Positions 43,201 through 57,500 of a stretch of DNA of 64,000 nt are shown piece after piece. How positions within the stretch are numbered: the stretch's first letter is position 1; each line of letters starts with the position of its first letter. The notes beneath the pieces are model-generated. The model worked only from the letters and a program-made list of their open reading frames with translations, was not told where the DNA came from and searched no databases. The translations under genes were made by a program, and so were the position numbers. The DNA is from Nyssa sinensis (lineage: Eukaryota > Streptophyta > Magnoliopsida > Cornales > Nyssaceae): contig CM018032.1 in the NCBI GenBank assembly GCA_008638375.1, positions 55,039,882 to 55,103,881 on the forward strand, read 5' to 3'.

Positions 43201-44105
43201 ATCTATAAGATGACCCTGGTTTTTTTTTTTATTGGTTAGTACATTACTCGTTTTGAATTGTTTGTGGGGCTTAAATAAGTTGTCACTACCTTCTTGAGTT
43301 TTTTCTGTATTTTTTTTTGGATAATTCACGGTATCCTCTGTCAATGCCAGTTTAATTAGACTTGAGTTACTTGGTATTTGGATAGTCGGAAAATAAGTCT
43401 TAAAAGTACTTGAAGTTAATCAAGTTAGTAGAAAAAATTAATAATTTTTTATTCAGATTAGTACCCTTTTAGCAATTTAAGTATGATGTAAACGAATTTT
43501 TATTATTCAAGTTTTCAATAGTACATTAGATTTCAAATTTAAAGACTACTTCTCTTATTAGATGACTAATTTTCATATTAATTTATTTTTAAAAAACATG
43601 ACATATTCGATTTGTTTCATATTTTTATATGCATTAAAAAGTATCATGAAATTAAAATTAAGGATGAAATATAAGTTCGTTGAAACATAAAAAAAAAAAA
43701 AATGTCACTATTCGTTATTGATAAGGACCATAAAGTCATGATTTAATTTCCAATATAAAAATAACCAAAAATGACCAAATCATGATTAATGAAAATATAG
43801 GGCGGCCAATAACTAATGGTATAGTGACAAAATGATAATGATGATAAGGGGCAGAAGACTCCAAAGATTATAAAAGTCTCACAATTAATATCACACCCAA
43901 TATACTTGCACATATATGATTGATTAGATGTGTATTTGATAAACAACGGAGAAGAAAAATACAAAACAATTACACACAAAAAGTTTGTGCAATAAGCTTT
44001 AATTTACCAAATCACAAAGCTTTCTCTGTTTCTTCTCCTTCAGTTCTCTTTCCAGAGATATGATATATATATATATATGTATAGCAGCAGCAGCTCAGAA
44101 AATTA

Positions 44106-45062
44106 CTAAGGCTTTGACAATGGTGTCCCCTTCACAACCGTGACTGGGCATGTCGCATTTGTCACCACGTAGTTGCTGACGCTCCCAAGCAACACCCTGT
44201 ATTATTTCATTGGTTAGGTTGTCTCTAGCAACTATGAATTTTCTCTCTTTTACTTGATGAGAAAAGTTGGTGCATGTTTTTTCTTTTAGGAGGGGGGGTG
44301 GGGTGTAGTGGGGGCATGTTGGTTGGGGGGGGGGGGGGGGGAAGTTTCATCTTGATATCGTATTCCAACTTGAGTGTTCTCAGATCTTACATAACTCATA
44401 TGTGAATACTTAAATCTCAACAACTATACCACTATAAGACTTTCCCACTAAATTGTGTTTTTCCATGATTTTGAATAGAGATTTAAGGGAGTTAGATCTG
44501 TCTTAGTACCAAAAGGGTGTAGTAATTACTTGATGGTGTGATGGTTTCTGTAATTTCAATATTTTGCGAAACTCACATAGTACTTATTATATTATCAAGA
44601 TCATAATGGTCATCTCAAGCATCCGATAAACTTATAGAATGACTTCCCACAAAAATAATGGGTTCGGCCTATTTAAATGCCCAAGTTAGATAATAAATTA
44701 ATAAAATGATAGAAATAGGTGAAGACATTATTTAGTTGGACAATCAATCACTATTCATCATTATCTAATATAGTGTGACTATCTAAAAAATCCTATTACT
44801 TTTCCACTATTATGAGAAAAATTTCAATCATAAATTTTGGATAAGTGTTAGAATTTTTGAGAAACTGTCACAGTACCATAATTTCTCAAAGCGGTAGAAA
44901 GAATAGCATTACTTGGTTGATACATTCTAATTACTAGAATACCCTTCAACAATTCATGAAATTCAACACATCAGCATTAGGGGAGTTTGGGAAGATACCT
45001 TCAACCAAGCTGCAGGGGATGTCTTTAATTTGTTTAAGTTCAAAAAGAGATCGATATATTTA

Positions 45063-45093
<31 letters not shown>

Positions 45094-45528
45094 ATCTTAC
45101 CTTTTAATGAGTCCTAAGCCTCTGCTTCCAACAAGAAGTGAATCAAGCTTGAGATGCTCCACAGCATCACACAGCTTCTCCCTTGGATCCCCCCAATAAA
45201 CCTTGGCCACTACCTTCACCTGCAAATAGCTTATCCCAATTCAACCACGGACACAGGCAAATCATGCATAAATATATGTGTGTGTGTGTGTGTGTTGTGT
45301 GAGAGAGAAAAGAGTACCCCTTTGGTCTTGGACACGGTATCAAGCAAATCAAGAACCTCTGGATCAGGGGTGAGCCCATATTTCTTAGACACGTTAATTT
45401 CTCTGAATTCGTCAAGAGGTATCAAAGCTGAAAGTCACCAGAATAAATACAAAACGTAAGTAAAGTAGAAGGTATAATTGACATGCACATATGATCAAAT
45501 ATGAACAATAGTGCATACATATATATAA

Positions 45529-45566
<38 letters not shown>

Positions 45567-45749
45567 TATGGTACGTGATCCAGTGTCAGCAAAGAGCTGC
45601 TTATTTGTGGGATCAGATTTGGGGGACAGAACATGGATTATGATGATGCGATCTCCATCATCAATCAGATTATCGATCGCCCATCGAAGGGCTGATTTGC
45701 TGCTTGATGAATAGTCCATGCCAACCCCAACTGTACGTGCCTCCCCCAT
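44106..45749 (-). CDS. Universal stress protein (UspA family), copy B
   Basis: Four exons: 45749-45575, 45427-45318, 45219-45101, 44196-44106, each with the same length as in copy A, give 164 residues. Differences from copy A are few, for example Ser-Asn to Ser-Lys near residue 44, and Val-Lys at the start of exon 3 where copy A has Ala-Lys. The G-X2-G-X9-G-S pattern and all splice sites are kept, so this copy also looks functional. Intron microsatellites differ in length from copy A. Upstream sequence is shared with copy A for only about 100 bp (to 45846), so distal regulation may differ between the copies. Confidence 0.85.
44325..44341 (+). repeat. G17 tract
   Basis: Seventeen G in a row, preceded by further short G runs from about 44290, lie in intron 3 of the stress protein gene (so C-rich in its RNA). 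The tract could form a G-quadruplex on the plus strand. The assembled length may be inexact. Confidence 0.9.
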
Positions 45750-47024
45750 CTTTTCTCTCTGTGTCTCTCCAGGAATGGAAGCTGTTGCTACGATATATAC
45801 TTGAGTTGGTGTTTGCCACCCACTATGTGTGTAACTGTGTGTACTTAATTATTCTGTCTGGCTTTGGATTCTTTGACAAAGAGGAGGTTCCTGAAAGAAC
45901 TAGATGGAGCTTTCCTGAAAGAACTAGATGGAGCTTTTTATTGTCAATAATGTGGAATAATTTGATCTGAAATTGTCACCTTGATTCTTATTGATGATCG
46001 GATAAAATAGATAAATAAAATTTTAGATGAGGTGGTCACCTACTCAACTATCAGATAGAAGCATTTTCATATTGTTTTTTTTATTACAATTATAGATTCT
46101 TATTGTAAGTAGTTCTTACCAGTTGACAATAAGCATAGATTCTTGTGATTTTTTTTTTTTTTTTTTTTGTGTAAAGTTGGTAGTACACGCATCAAATACA
46201 TTAATGTGGACAAGGATCCTCTTTATTATTCTTTCCCTTAATTTCTTTTAAGTTATATTATATGCATGATACATTATTTATTATTTAATTATTTAATAAT
46301 AAGTACATATAATATATTATGTATTCAAGACTACATCGAAAGAAATTAGAAAAAAAATATAATAGATAAAATCCTAATCCCATTAATGATACACTTAATA
46401 AATGTTGGTCGGTCGAATATGTGTGAGGAAAGAATATTAATTTGTTCGGACCACGTGATCCCAACTATAAGATGATATGTTGCATGCATATTATGCACAC
46501 ATGACATAGCATCTGATTATTTTAACTTATATATCATATTTGAACACTAATATGTATAATTGTCACATATTCATACAGGTTTGGATGCTAGTACTACAGG
46601 AGTTTGAAGGGCAACTATTTAAACTTACCGGCCACAATAATGAAGTCTACCGATGACTACTGCTCCAAGTTAGTCTACAGATCTACTTTAGTAAGGATAG
46701 TTCAACAAGAAAACTTTCATCAATTGAATGGATACATTCTAAATTTGATTTTTTTCATTTTTAATCCTCATTGGAATAGGCAAGATCTCCCCCTATAAAT
46801 AAGAATCCAATGTATGTCCTAATGTATCTTGACACTTAACCTCTTTTTTATTTATTTTCTAACTTAAATATCGGAACGGCCACACCGAGACCTATCCAAT
46901 AACCTCTATCCCTTGTCTTGCAAGAAAGTCTCGAAAGAGATCATCCGCATTCAACAACTAGTAACAATAGAAACCATGTGGTATGAGATTATCAAATAAT
47001 AGCTCGTGTGTGAAACCTAACTTT

Positions 47025-47416
47025 TAAGGTCATCCCATCATCACATCATTATGTGATAATTTTAGAAATAACATTCAATGCTAAATTTATTAAAAATATA
47101 GTGGTGTGGAGTCTAAAAAAATTGCATAATGCCACATATATTGAAAATAAAATGAAGATATTAATTTAAAATACATATTTTTTAAGGTCATCTCATCACA
47201 CCATTATGTGATAGTATTAGAAATAACATTGTGGAGTTTCAAAATATTGCATAATGTCACATTTATTAAAAATACAAATGAATATACAAATTTGAAATGC
47301 ATAGCTTTCAAGGTCATCCCATCACGTATGTGATAGTTTTAGAAATAATATTGTGTGGGGTTTAAAAATATTGCATAATCCTACATTTATTGAAAATAAA
47401 AATTTAAAGTACATAA
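47025..47416 (+). repeat. Three diverged tandem repeat units
   Basis: Units beginning AAGGTCATCCCATCA recur near 47027, 47194 and 47311, each continuing with TATGTGATA, TAGAAATAA and ATTGCATAAT words. Unit lengths shrink from about 165 to about 110 bp through deletions. Confidence 0.7.
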
Positions 47417-47692
47417 CATTTTTTTTCATAAGCATTTGGTTTACTGTGCATGTAATTAAAGACAGATTTGTGTATCTATATGTGTACAGTAACAGATACA
47501 AGGGGGGGTTAGGGGTGATCGGGCTCTCTCAAAATTTTAAAAATTTAATATTTTATTCTTATTTTTTATTTTAAAAAATGCAAATTAAGAATTGTTCCTC
47601 CAAAAAAAATTCATTTTCTTAGAAGAGATCATTGGAAATTAAAAAAAAATAAAAATTGCCTGCTTTATTGATGACGTAGATCCGTCATCGTG

Positions 47693-47724
<32 letters not shown>

Positions 47725-49917
47725 TAACATACGCAGAGAGAAAGTGATAATTACAATCATGGAGAGATGCAAATGATGATGTGGCCATTATATTCACTGT
47801 TGAGGTCAAAAATTATTTATTATTTTTTATACATTGCATTCAAATTAATAAATATTTAACAAATGAATCATAGGTTAATTTGTAAAACGCATGTTGCCCG
47901 GGTGCGATGAATACAAGCTCCATCCTCATTATCATCGATCCATCCCCTCTCTTGTTTGATTCCGTCAGTGGAACGTCACGGAGTACTTAATAGTAAAATC
48001 GAATATCGACAGTGGAAGTCACCTTGCAACCAACGACACAAATTCGATAGGACAAGTACTAAAGATTTGAGATATTTATTATTATCATTTTAAAAAAAAT
48101 TTAAATATTAAGAGTTAGACTTCTAAAACAAATTTGTATTTTTACCGGGTTTTTCTTTTATGTTTTACGATAAATTATACTGACACGATTTATTCAATTT
48201 TTACTTAAAAATTTAATAAATTAGTTTCGATGATTTTGTGAAATTAGTATTCTGAAAAACAAAGACTTATTAGTACTAGGAATAAATAATTATCCGTAAC
48301 ATAGATAAAATAATGAGAGAGCAAGATTGAGAATATTAATCTTATTACTAATAATAAAGGAAAGAGCTAATCCATCCTGATCCAATTTATAAAACAAACA
48401 TAACCATAACTCCTTATCCTTTTGTTTTTTTTGTTTTTTTTTTTTTTTAGACTTTAAAAGTGTATAAACACACTCTCTATAATTTTGAAATAAAAATATA
48501 TATATTTTTTAAATTAAGGTGTTTTTTTGTTCAATTTTTAAATCACGAAAATATGTTTGTTCACATTTAAAATATAAAAAAATTAAGTGAAAATCTGGTA
48601 AACAACAAAAGGTGTCTATGTAATTTATTCGAAATTTTAATACAATATTGGATTCTATTCAAGTGATGCCGGTATTCACTTTTTACACTTAATTGATATG
48701 AATTCGATTTCTTCTTTCATCGTTGTATTAAAAAAGATTATGCTTATATTTAGACCGAGAACACTCCCAACCCATTATTTGCGTACATGTCACAAAATTA
48801 TTTGTAGTTTCCACATTCGGTTATCCATCTCCATCATGCCCATGGAGCTGGTTTCATTAACCGTCGTTCAACTATTCAGTCATGAGGAACACACCTGAAT
48901 GAAAATTCTTTTTTTTTTTCTGACAAAGATGCGGTACACCTCCTCAAATAGCGTACAAGGACCCACGATTGAACACCTAATTTTTTTGGGAAGAAAAGAA
49001 ATTAGTCACATACTCCTTCAAATGATTTTTCGATTTGGTTTGACTATGTACAGTTTATAGTCTTGCGGGTCAGAAGTATTTACTGTTTTACTTTTTATCA
49101 TGTTAAGACTTTGATAAAGAGTTACAGTAGTTTAATCACGTACTACACCATTGGTGGTTCCATCAAATGATTTCTTGTCCTGTTGAGTTGATTAGAAGGG
49201 GGATAGTTCGGTTGGTCACCATATTCACAGATTCAAGTTTTACTTATGAACATTATTCTCATTTAGTCATAGGCCGAATTAATTAGTTTGTTTATCAAGA
49301 ACGGCTCAAGGCAATTTGAGGCGTAAAGTAACAACTCGAAATGAGATTTTTTTTTTTTTTTTTTGCTTTTTGAGATGTAAAAAGAATAAATTTTTAATAA
49401 AAAATATAAAATGACGATTCATGTTTTTTTATGTAGATATATAAGTATATAATTAAATTTTTGCCTTGGAACATTTATATATTGTCCTTGAACCTCTAGT
49501 TTGGATTATGCTACATATACAAAATAACCTTCCTTTTGTAATTAGATTTTTATTGACATTAGATTTCTAATTAGGATTATAGTATAAAGACTTAAATTTT
49601 AGGATATTTTTTATAAGTGGGTCTTAAAAGGATTACTTTGTTAGCTTAATGGATAAGCTGATTATGTTGTCTATCCATGACCTATATTTGAGAGGCCCAT
49701 CATGTTGTTAGATTGTATTCTTCTGTTGCTACGTTATATTGTAATTTTAGTATTCAGTTGAGTTAGTTAATTCATTAATTGTAATATCTTATCACTTCCA
49801 TAAAATTTTGATTGTTGCAACAACTCATCTCCTTTACAATTTTGATTGCTTCGTTTTTTTAGTTCTAGTTTTGAATTTATACAGTTTATAGATGACCAAA
49901 ATGATGAAGCAGCAAGA

Positions 49918-50690
49918 CAGTAAAATTTTGCTCTCTCTCATAACATAAATGTAGTTTTTTTGTGTTTTGATTGGGTCAAACATCGTGTATGTTGATAAAA
50001 GGAAAAATGAAATAGAAGCGGACAGTAAAATTCTCTACAAAATACTAAAATTTTACTATGTTTGAAAAACATCGATGATGTGAACTCGATGATGAAGACA
50101 AAGGCTATGAAAATGCAATTAACGGTGCAAGTAGAGATGATTGGCGATACAACGGCAATGGTGCAGAAGGCAATAAAAGCATATAGTAAAATTTTACTAT
50201 ATCTACAAAATAATACACTTTTACTGTGTTCGAAAATTATTGTGTATTAGCAATTCTCTCTCTGAGATCATGGTTTGGTTCAATAGTTTTGATTGTTTGT
50301 AATTACTTTTAGTTTTTCTAAAAAGTGTGGCCATTGAACCACTGATAATTAGTTTGATTGTTTGAATACAATAAAATTTTATTGTACTTGTTAAGGTATT
50401 AAGTACCCTTTGTTTTTTTGGTTTTTTTTGTTTTTTGCAACTAATGAGAATTTCTCTTAGCTTGTTACTTGTAACCTCTCAGCTCACTAATAGATTTTTT
50501 TATTTTTAATTCAATGAATTCAATTCTTACCCATTCATTTTTTTTTGTTGCTATAATATGATCATTCTCTTCTTTCCTCATTCTTTTTTTGTGTCAAGTT
50601 TATTGGTTTAACACAGTAATATTTCATTGTGGTTTTCTAAAATTAATGAAATTTCACTCTTTTTTCAAAGACAGTAAAATTTTACTATCT
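49918..50690 (+). repeat. Dispersed copies of the palindrome AGTAAAATTTTACT
   Basis: Copies or near copies occur at 49918, 50044, 50185 and 50672. Two of them (50023-50070 and 50185-50240) belong to a longer direct repeat containing CTACAAAATA and a TTTGAAAA/TTCGAAAA end. The open frame between them (50062-50247) has no recognisable similarity, and I do not call it a gene. Confidence 0.5.
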
Positions 50691-52255
50691 ATGAAGAATT
50701 TTTTTAAAAAAATTCATATAGAATATTGATTTTGTCCGATAGATCTCAGTTTTTAGATTCCAATATAAATTTTATTAAAAATAAATTTGTAATTTGTAAG
50801 TTATTGAATTTTAAAGTTGTGCAAAACTTTCTTTTAGTATTTACTGCTTTTACATGATTTTAGCTAGAGAGAACATAGTGGGAAGTATTTTAGTAACAAA
50901 ACAATTGTAGAACTTGTGGGTTAATATGTTTAGGAGTGTATCTGATGATAATTTCCATCTTTTGTGGACTTTTGGTCAACGACACAAAAAAAAAAAAGCG
51001 CACTTTTTTCATATAAAATTAATTTTTTAAATTCGGACATTTTTAAACCCAAATTACTATCTAAAAAAATGTATTTTAATAAAATTTTAAATAAGGTAAA
51101 AGAATTTAGAGTTATAAAAACTTCATCTTATATATGATTCTTCAATGAAGAAGCAGCTTTTGGAGAAAAAAAAAAAAAACACTCATATAGTTGTCTTTCT
51201 TCTTCTTCTTTTTATTTTTAAAGCTTGTCTAAGTACCATTTTTTTTTTAAGGATGGGATATTACAATATACGAATTAGAATCAACCAATCAATTGAGCAC
51301 TACAACATATTATAATCAACCATACAAGTCAGAAAGTAACCTAACCCCACCTATTGTTGGGTGAAAATAATGTTCACATCTCTTTAATGGAGGAGTAAGA
51401 CTTGAACTTATGACTTTCCCTTTTTGGGAGAAAGTATGGTTGATTTGTATAAGTATATTTCTTAAAATCTTGTTAAAGAGGCATATCAATTATAACACAA
51501 GTTCGAAAAAAACATTCTAGTTTGAGAAATTTGAGTGAAAATTATTTGAGTTTGGTCAAAAACTCCAGCTAAATATGTACAATGTCTTGTTTACTTCAGA
51601 ATCAGATATACCTATTTTGAGCTTCAGCAAATCACTTTATTTGATAACTTTGACAGTAAATAAAGGCAGGGAGCAATCCAGTTACTATATCCCTATCCCA
51701 GAAAAAAAAAACAATAATAATAAAGAAAGACATATTTGAGTAAAATTTTAGTTGGATTTTTTTTTGAGTTAGGGTGGGAGATTTTAAGGAAAACAAAAAA
51801 AATTATTCTTGAAATTAGATGGAGATTTACATGTATTTATTTTTTGTAAAATGTGGAAGAACTTTTTTTTTCTCAAAATTAAAAGGGAATTTAAATGTAA
51901 GCTCTTTTTTTTTTTTCAAAATTGGGGGTGGGGGGAGGGGGCGGCTATAGTCCCCAAGCCTCTATACAGTCTCCGCCTTTGTCCTTAATATAGTAAATTT
52001 CAATATCAACGACCATAAACCAACTCATTTAAGGGATTTAAACACTCAATGTACTAAATTAGCAACATGGTTTGATTTTATTGAAATTTCGATGATGATT
52101 AATGCAAAATACATATAGGACCGAAGTCCTATTTAGATTGAATCGATTGATAATAGCGATTTTTTTCCCCGCGCACAATTCAGATTTAAAGCTTCTAACA
52201 AATTCTTAAGTTAGACTTCTTCACCTCCATCGTTATATAAAAAAAAAACACACAC

Positions 52256-52286
<31 letters not shown>

Positions 52287-52969
52287 GAATCTAAAAATCT
52301 TTGTATATCTTTTAGATTACTAAAAACATGTGTTGCATGCTTATCAACTTGACCATATATGCTTATGCTACACTTCACCATCATGACAGTGTTATATTGG
52401 GGCATAATGTATACAAGTTGGATCGGATTATGAATATGTAATTATGGTGATTGTTTTGTTTGGTGTGACCTATGATAGGGTTGATGAATTTCTAGAGGGA
52501 GTGCACATTTGATGCCTTTTTTTTTTTTCTATATATATATTTTTATTATCTATTCTAGTATTATGCTTCTATATATAAAAAAATGTTCTACACCATTACG
52601 TTTTTAAAAAATACACTATCACGTCAAAATTTCGCTTCTAACGGAACAAATAAGTCTTATGTAATGAATAGTGAGATTTACATTATTATGCTATAATGCG
52701 ATCGTGTAAGTCAACTTACTATACCTTAAGCATCTTACCATTTAGTGGAATAGTCATTTTATATCATCATTAGACATTGCGTAACTAGATAAAATTTTAC
52801 AATGTGCAATATACATTTATTTTACATGTTTTACATTCAATAATACATAAAAAAAAATTGAGAAAATTTAATCCTATAGAAAATTTCAATCGTTAATAAC
52901 TTTAAAGACAAGACTCGCACTCGAACATTAATTGAAACATTGAATGAGATTAATACAATTTTTTTTTTA

Positions 52970-53486
52970 GGGAAAAAATTAAAAAGTCTTTAAAATAAAT
53001 TTTTCATTCTAAAATATCCAAGATACATTTTCTATATCTAAAAGACCCAAAAAAGAAAATTTTAATACAAAACAGTCCAATTGTTAATTTTTATCTTAAC
53101 ACCGTTAAAAAAATTACTAAATAGACTAAAATAACCTTTAAAATACATTTTAAAAAATATCAAATAGCTGATAAAATAAATTCTTCAATATAAAAAAAAA
53201 CATAACATTTTTTATTTATTGAGAAGGCCTAAAAAATAAATTTTCACTTCATAAAGAGTTAATGATGTTTTTGGAATGAAGAAGTTAATTTATATATTTT
53301 TTTAAAAATGTATCTTAAAAGCTATTTTAGTATAATCAATAATATTTTTTAACGGTGTTAAGATGGAAGTTAATAATTAGACTTTTTTGTATTAAATTTT
53401 TTTTTTGAATCTTTTAGATAGAAAAATGTATCTTGGATTTTTTAGATTAAAATTTTTATTTTAAGTACTTTTTACTATTTTTTCCT
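52970..53486 (+). mobile_element. Foldback (long inverted repeat) element, second copy
   Basis: The left arm (about 52970-53160) and right arm (about 53295-53486) are imperfect inverted repeats, including TCCAAGATACATTT against AAATGTATCTTGGA and ATCTTAACACCGTTAAAAAA mirrored at 53350-53372. The family is the same as the element at 30826-31345. It has no coding capacity. Confidence 0.65.
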
Positions 53487-54456
53487 ATATTACACCAAAA
53501 CTCCTTGTTAAATAAAGTTCAATGTTTACATAATAAGTGGATGTTTGAGGAACTTCTCAAAAACACACAAAAATAAGTTTGACTCAAAAATAAGGTAGAG
53601 TAATTTTTTTTTCGCAAATGCACTTTAATAGTTTTGAAAAACAAAATCAACAAAGAGACGATTTTAGAAACTTAGTCAAATAATTAGACGTGTTTTCTAG
53701 ATTAAATTTTATAAAACATGAAACGCAAACTGTCAAACAAAAATGTGTAAAAACTTTTCCAAATAAGTTCTAAATAAATTGAGAAAAATGTTATGTTTTT
53801 CAAATAACGTGACACTATGATATTGATAGTGCATTAAATTATGTAATTAATGTGATATAATGATGCACTAACACATTCGAGACATAAAAATAGTTTTAAA
53901 AATTTAGTCAAATGGCTAGACATGTTTTCTAAATTAAATTTTACAAATGTAAAACACAAAAACAAATGGGTAAAAACGTTTCTAAATAAGTTGTAAATTA
54001 AATTAAATTTTCATATAAAACAAAACCAACATAAAAATAAATTTTAAAAACTTTGTCAAATGATGAGACACCTTGTTCTCATCAAATTTTACTAACATAA
54101 AATGCCAAAAAAATGTATAAAAATATTTTCAAATAAGCTGTAAATAAATTGAAATGCCATAAATATCCCTATGTATAAAGTCAAAATCTTGGAACTTCGA
54201 AATTAGCGGCAAATTAAATTTAATCTAGGGTTGAGTGAAGAAACAACTAGGTGAGGTCATTTCCAGGTAACTAGTCACCTTCCTCTTCCGTTCGGCAGTC
54301 ACGTCGACTGTTCTTCACTGTCTGGTAAAGCGCGTGGGATCATTCATTCTCATAGCTTAATAAATCTTTCGTTATACATCTAGTCACGGTTTCGGGGCCT
54401 GGACTGCCCTCACAGGGATATCGAGATCTGTTCTCTTCACTTCTCTCTTTAAAAAA

Positions 54457-54492
<36 letters not shown>

Positions 54493-54493
54493 C
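54457..54493 (+). repeat. (CT)n(AT)n tract just before the TM9 gene start
   Basis: The tract lies 23-59 bp upstream of the ATG at 54516, so it is likely in the 5' leader or core promoter. CT-rich leaders are common in plant genes. Confidence 0.8.
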
Positions 54494-54515
54494 TCTGCGA
54501 GGGTGCGTGAGAGAA

Positions 54516-57500
54516 ATGGAGAAGATGATGGGGTGGCGATTTGTTGTATTGCTCGTATTGTGCACTGCAACAACAGTGAGATCAGATGGATCTGATCATA
54601 GATACAAAGCTGGAGATCAGGTCCCTCTGTACGCTAACAAGGTCGGTCCCTTCCGCAATCCTAGGTAAAGATCCTTCCTTTTACTCCGTCGTCATGTGAT
54701 TTTGTTTGGCGTTCTTCTTAGTCACTTGTATATATACACACATATTTGTTAATTACTTGATTAAATTGTGTCGAAATTTTAGGGTTAGGATGCTTTTGTA
54801 ATTGCATTGGGGGCTTCGTATTGAATTTTGTGGGATACCCAAATTGGATCTGATTTCCTTATAGACATATATATACGGGTATATATATAAATGTGTGGGT
54901 TGTGACACTAGCGGAAAGCCTGTGTTGCTCTGGGAGCCAGCTGGGTGGACGTGGGAAGAAGAAAGCCACCGTACATAGGCTTTGTCTTGCTTTGATGATT
55001 TTGCCATTTGACCTTGAGCAATTATTTTAACAATGTGAAAATCCTTGAGAAATTATTGATACCAATTTTAAGCAAATCTTGATACACTTATCTAATAAAT
55101 TGCATCTATGAACTGCATAGGTTATAATTGTTTGTAACCTTAGCAATACTCGAAGAAGTGAAGCAAATACCCAAAGAAAATGGAGACTGGGTGGCCCTAA
55201 TTAGAATGATCAGATTCTACAGAATATAGAGACAGATTCACAGAAGGAGGTAGAGGTGCAGAGGATGGGTTATGTTACTAAGTCGTTGAGAGGAGCATGT
55301 TGGATAGGTGGTGTTTAGGATATGTACTTTTATATATATTGAATTCAAATTATTGTTAAAATTTGTAATAAGATAAAGGAATGGGAATTTTGGGAGACAA
55401 ATAACCTATCATTTAATTAAAATTTTGAAAAATTTAGAAATGGAGATTCAAGAATGGTCAGTGGAGACTGGAAAGCCTTGCTGCCCTTTTTTGGCTAGTT
55501 CTTTTTATATATGTGTAGGTGTTATATTGTCATGATCAACTTTCTTTGTTTACACCCTCAACAACATTTTGGGGATCCAGGTTTTGCAAACCTATAGTTT
55601 GAAAATCCGAAAATGTCTATCCATCCACACATTGCTTGGCAACTGTCAAGTTGATCAGTGATTAAGAGTTGTCATGCTGTCGCATTGATATAGCTCTTCA
55701 AATTTGGGTTTATTTTAATTCTTTTTTTTTATCAGGAAGGGTTTATTTTAAATTTTTATCAGAAGAAATGTGAGCTAATTGATCAGTTGGCTACCAATTA
55801 CCAATTAATTTTATATTTGGCATGTGTTACATCATGTGATAATCAAGTAATCTTTCAATACTGGGCCTATCTAGTCGTGTGTTCCTAAAAGTTAATTGTT
55901 GTTATAATATTAGGTTTTCCCCTCCTTTTTGGTACTTTAAATCTTTGTTAAGAGAATAGGGCTTGAAACCTGGAAAACTAGTTTGTAGACTCCTTATGGT
56001 ATCACATTGGACATAAGCCCAGTGGTGCAAGTTCTACCCTTGATTTATTAGATATATGCTTTTAAAAAGAAATTTGAAATAAATAGAATAAGAGATTTGA
56101 GTCTCATTTAAAATGAATGTTTAACTTAATGAGTATGATTAATTAGATTGAAGTAATTTCTGGAGAAGTAACTCAAGATGGACTCACGAGTTTCCCCATC
56201 ATGAGTCCATCTTGATGACATGCCTATTCATTTATTTATTTTTCTCTTATGCTTTGTTTGGAAGTTTTGGAGAGAAAATAAAAGAAAAGAAAATTTAAAA
56301 TTGAAGAGAAAAAAGTTCGTTTGATAATTCAGGAGAGAAAAGAAAAGAAAGTTATTATTTCTTGTTTGAATGATCAGTTGGGAGAGAAAAGAAAGGAAAG
56401 TATACAAAATAATTTGACAGTTATACCATTTTTTTCTTTATGTTTAGAATTCTTAATTCTTTCATTTATGGGTATTTTTGGTATTTCAAAAAATTCATTA
56501 ATTACACTTTCTTTTCTCTCTAAATCTCTCCACTTTTGGAGAGATTGGAGAAGTGGGTTAAAACCCTCAAACTTTCTTTCCTATTCTCTCCTAATCTTTT
56601 CTTTTCTCTCCATTAAAAACTTTCAAACGAGAGATTTAGCTATCTCTACACCTTAATCTTTTCTTTTTTCTCCAAATCTCTCCATCCAAACGGGTTGTTA
56701 AACACAAAATTTTCAGTATTCTCCCTTTTTAGATATAAAACTATGACATTTGATTAATTATGCAACATGAATACACAAGAGGATGATACATTTAGTTACA
56801 AGCCAAGCCAAAACTCTCGAGGAGAAAACAATACGAACTATAATACTGATAACAAGGTGTTAACAGCGTAACAACCACCATCAATTACCCTATTCGAGGA
56901 TAATTATCTTCCTTGAACTTCACATGTGTGGTTGCTTGTTTTCCAGCCAAGTAATCAGACTCTTCATTATTAGATTTAAGGTAAAAGTAGCACTAATCAT
57001 AGAAAAAATTGGAGAAAATCTATTGAGGGTAATTCTAGGATTTCGAGACCAAAGTTGCCATGAGATGTTAGTAAGGAAAAACATAGTAGCATGAGTTTTA
57101 ATTGAATTTATGACATTGTAAAGAGCAGAATGGTGAGTTATAATTTATGTAGCTGACGCCAAATAGTTGGGCCTATCTACTTGCGTGTCCCTAAAAAGTT
57201 AATTTTTGTTGTAATATCAAGTTTTCCCCTCCTTTTTGGTACTTTAAATATTTGTTAAGAGAATAAGGCTTGAACCTTGGAAAACTAGTTTGGAAACTCC
57301 TTATGGCACCACATTTGACACAAGGCCAATGGTGCAAGTTTTACCCTTGACTCATTAAATATATGCTTTTAAAACAAAATTTGAAAATAAAAAGGAATAA
57401 AAGATTTGAGTCATGTGTAAAATGAATGGTTAACTTAATGAGTACAATTAATAAGCAGATAAAGTTAACATGAGATGTGATAGTAAGGAAAAACATGATA

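Larger units (their letters stand above)
38221..45846 (+). repeat. Right copy of the tandem duplication
   Basis: This copy matches 30322-38220. It starts inside GAD intron 2, so GAD exons 1-2 were never included, and the part that should hold exon 3 (31979-32179) has been replaced by unrelated AT-rich DNA (about 39530-39930). Similarity ends near GTGTGTACTTA at 45846. Confidence 0.85.
45847..54515. other. Gene-free AT-rich region
   Basis: I find no exon with convincing protein similarity or codon pattern in these 8.7 kb. Visible structure: a direct duplication of about 24 bp (TCCTGAAAGAACTAGATGGA, 45887-45936), diverged tandem repeats (47025-47416), repeated palindromes (49918-50690), AT microsatellites (for example 47690-47710 and 52260-52286) and a foldback element (52970-53486). 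Confidence 0.5.

Noticed and set aside
56321..56656. 111-codon frame in TM9 intron 1
   Set aside because: Composition follows the GA-rich and CT-rich ends of a probable MITE, and no similarity is recognised.
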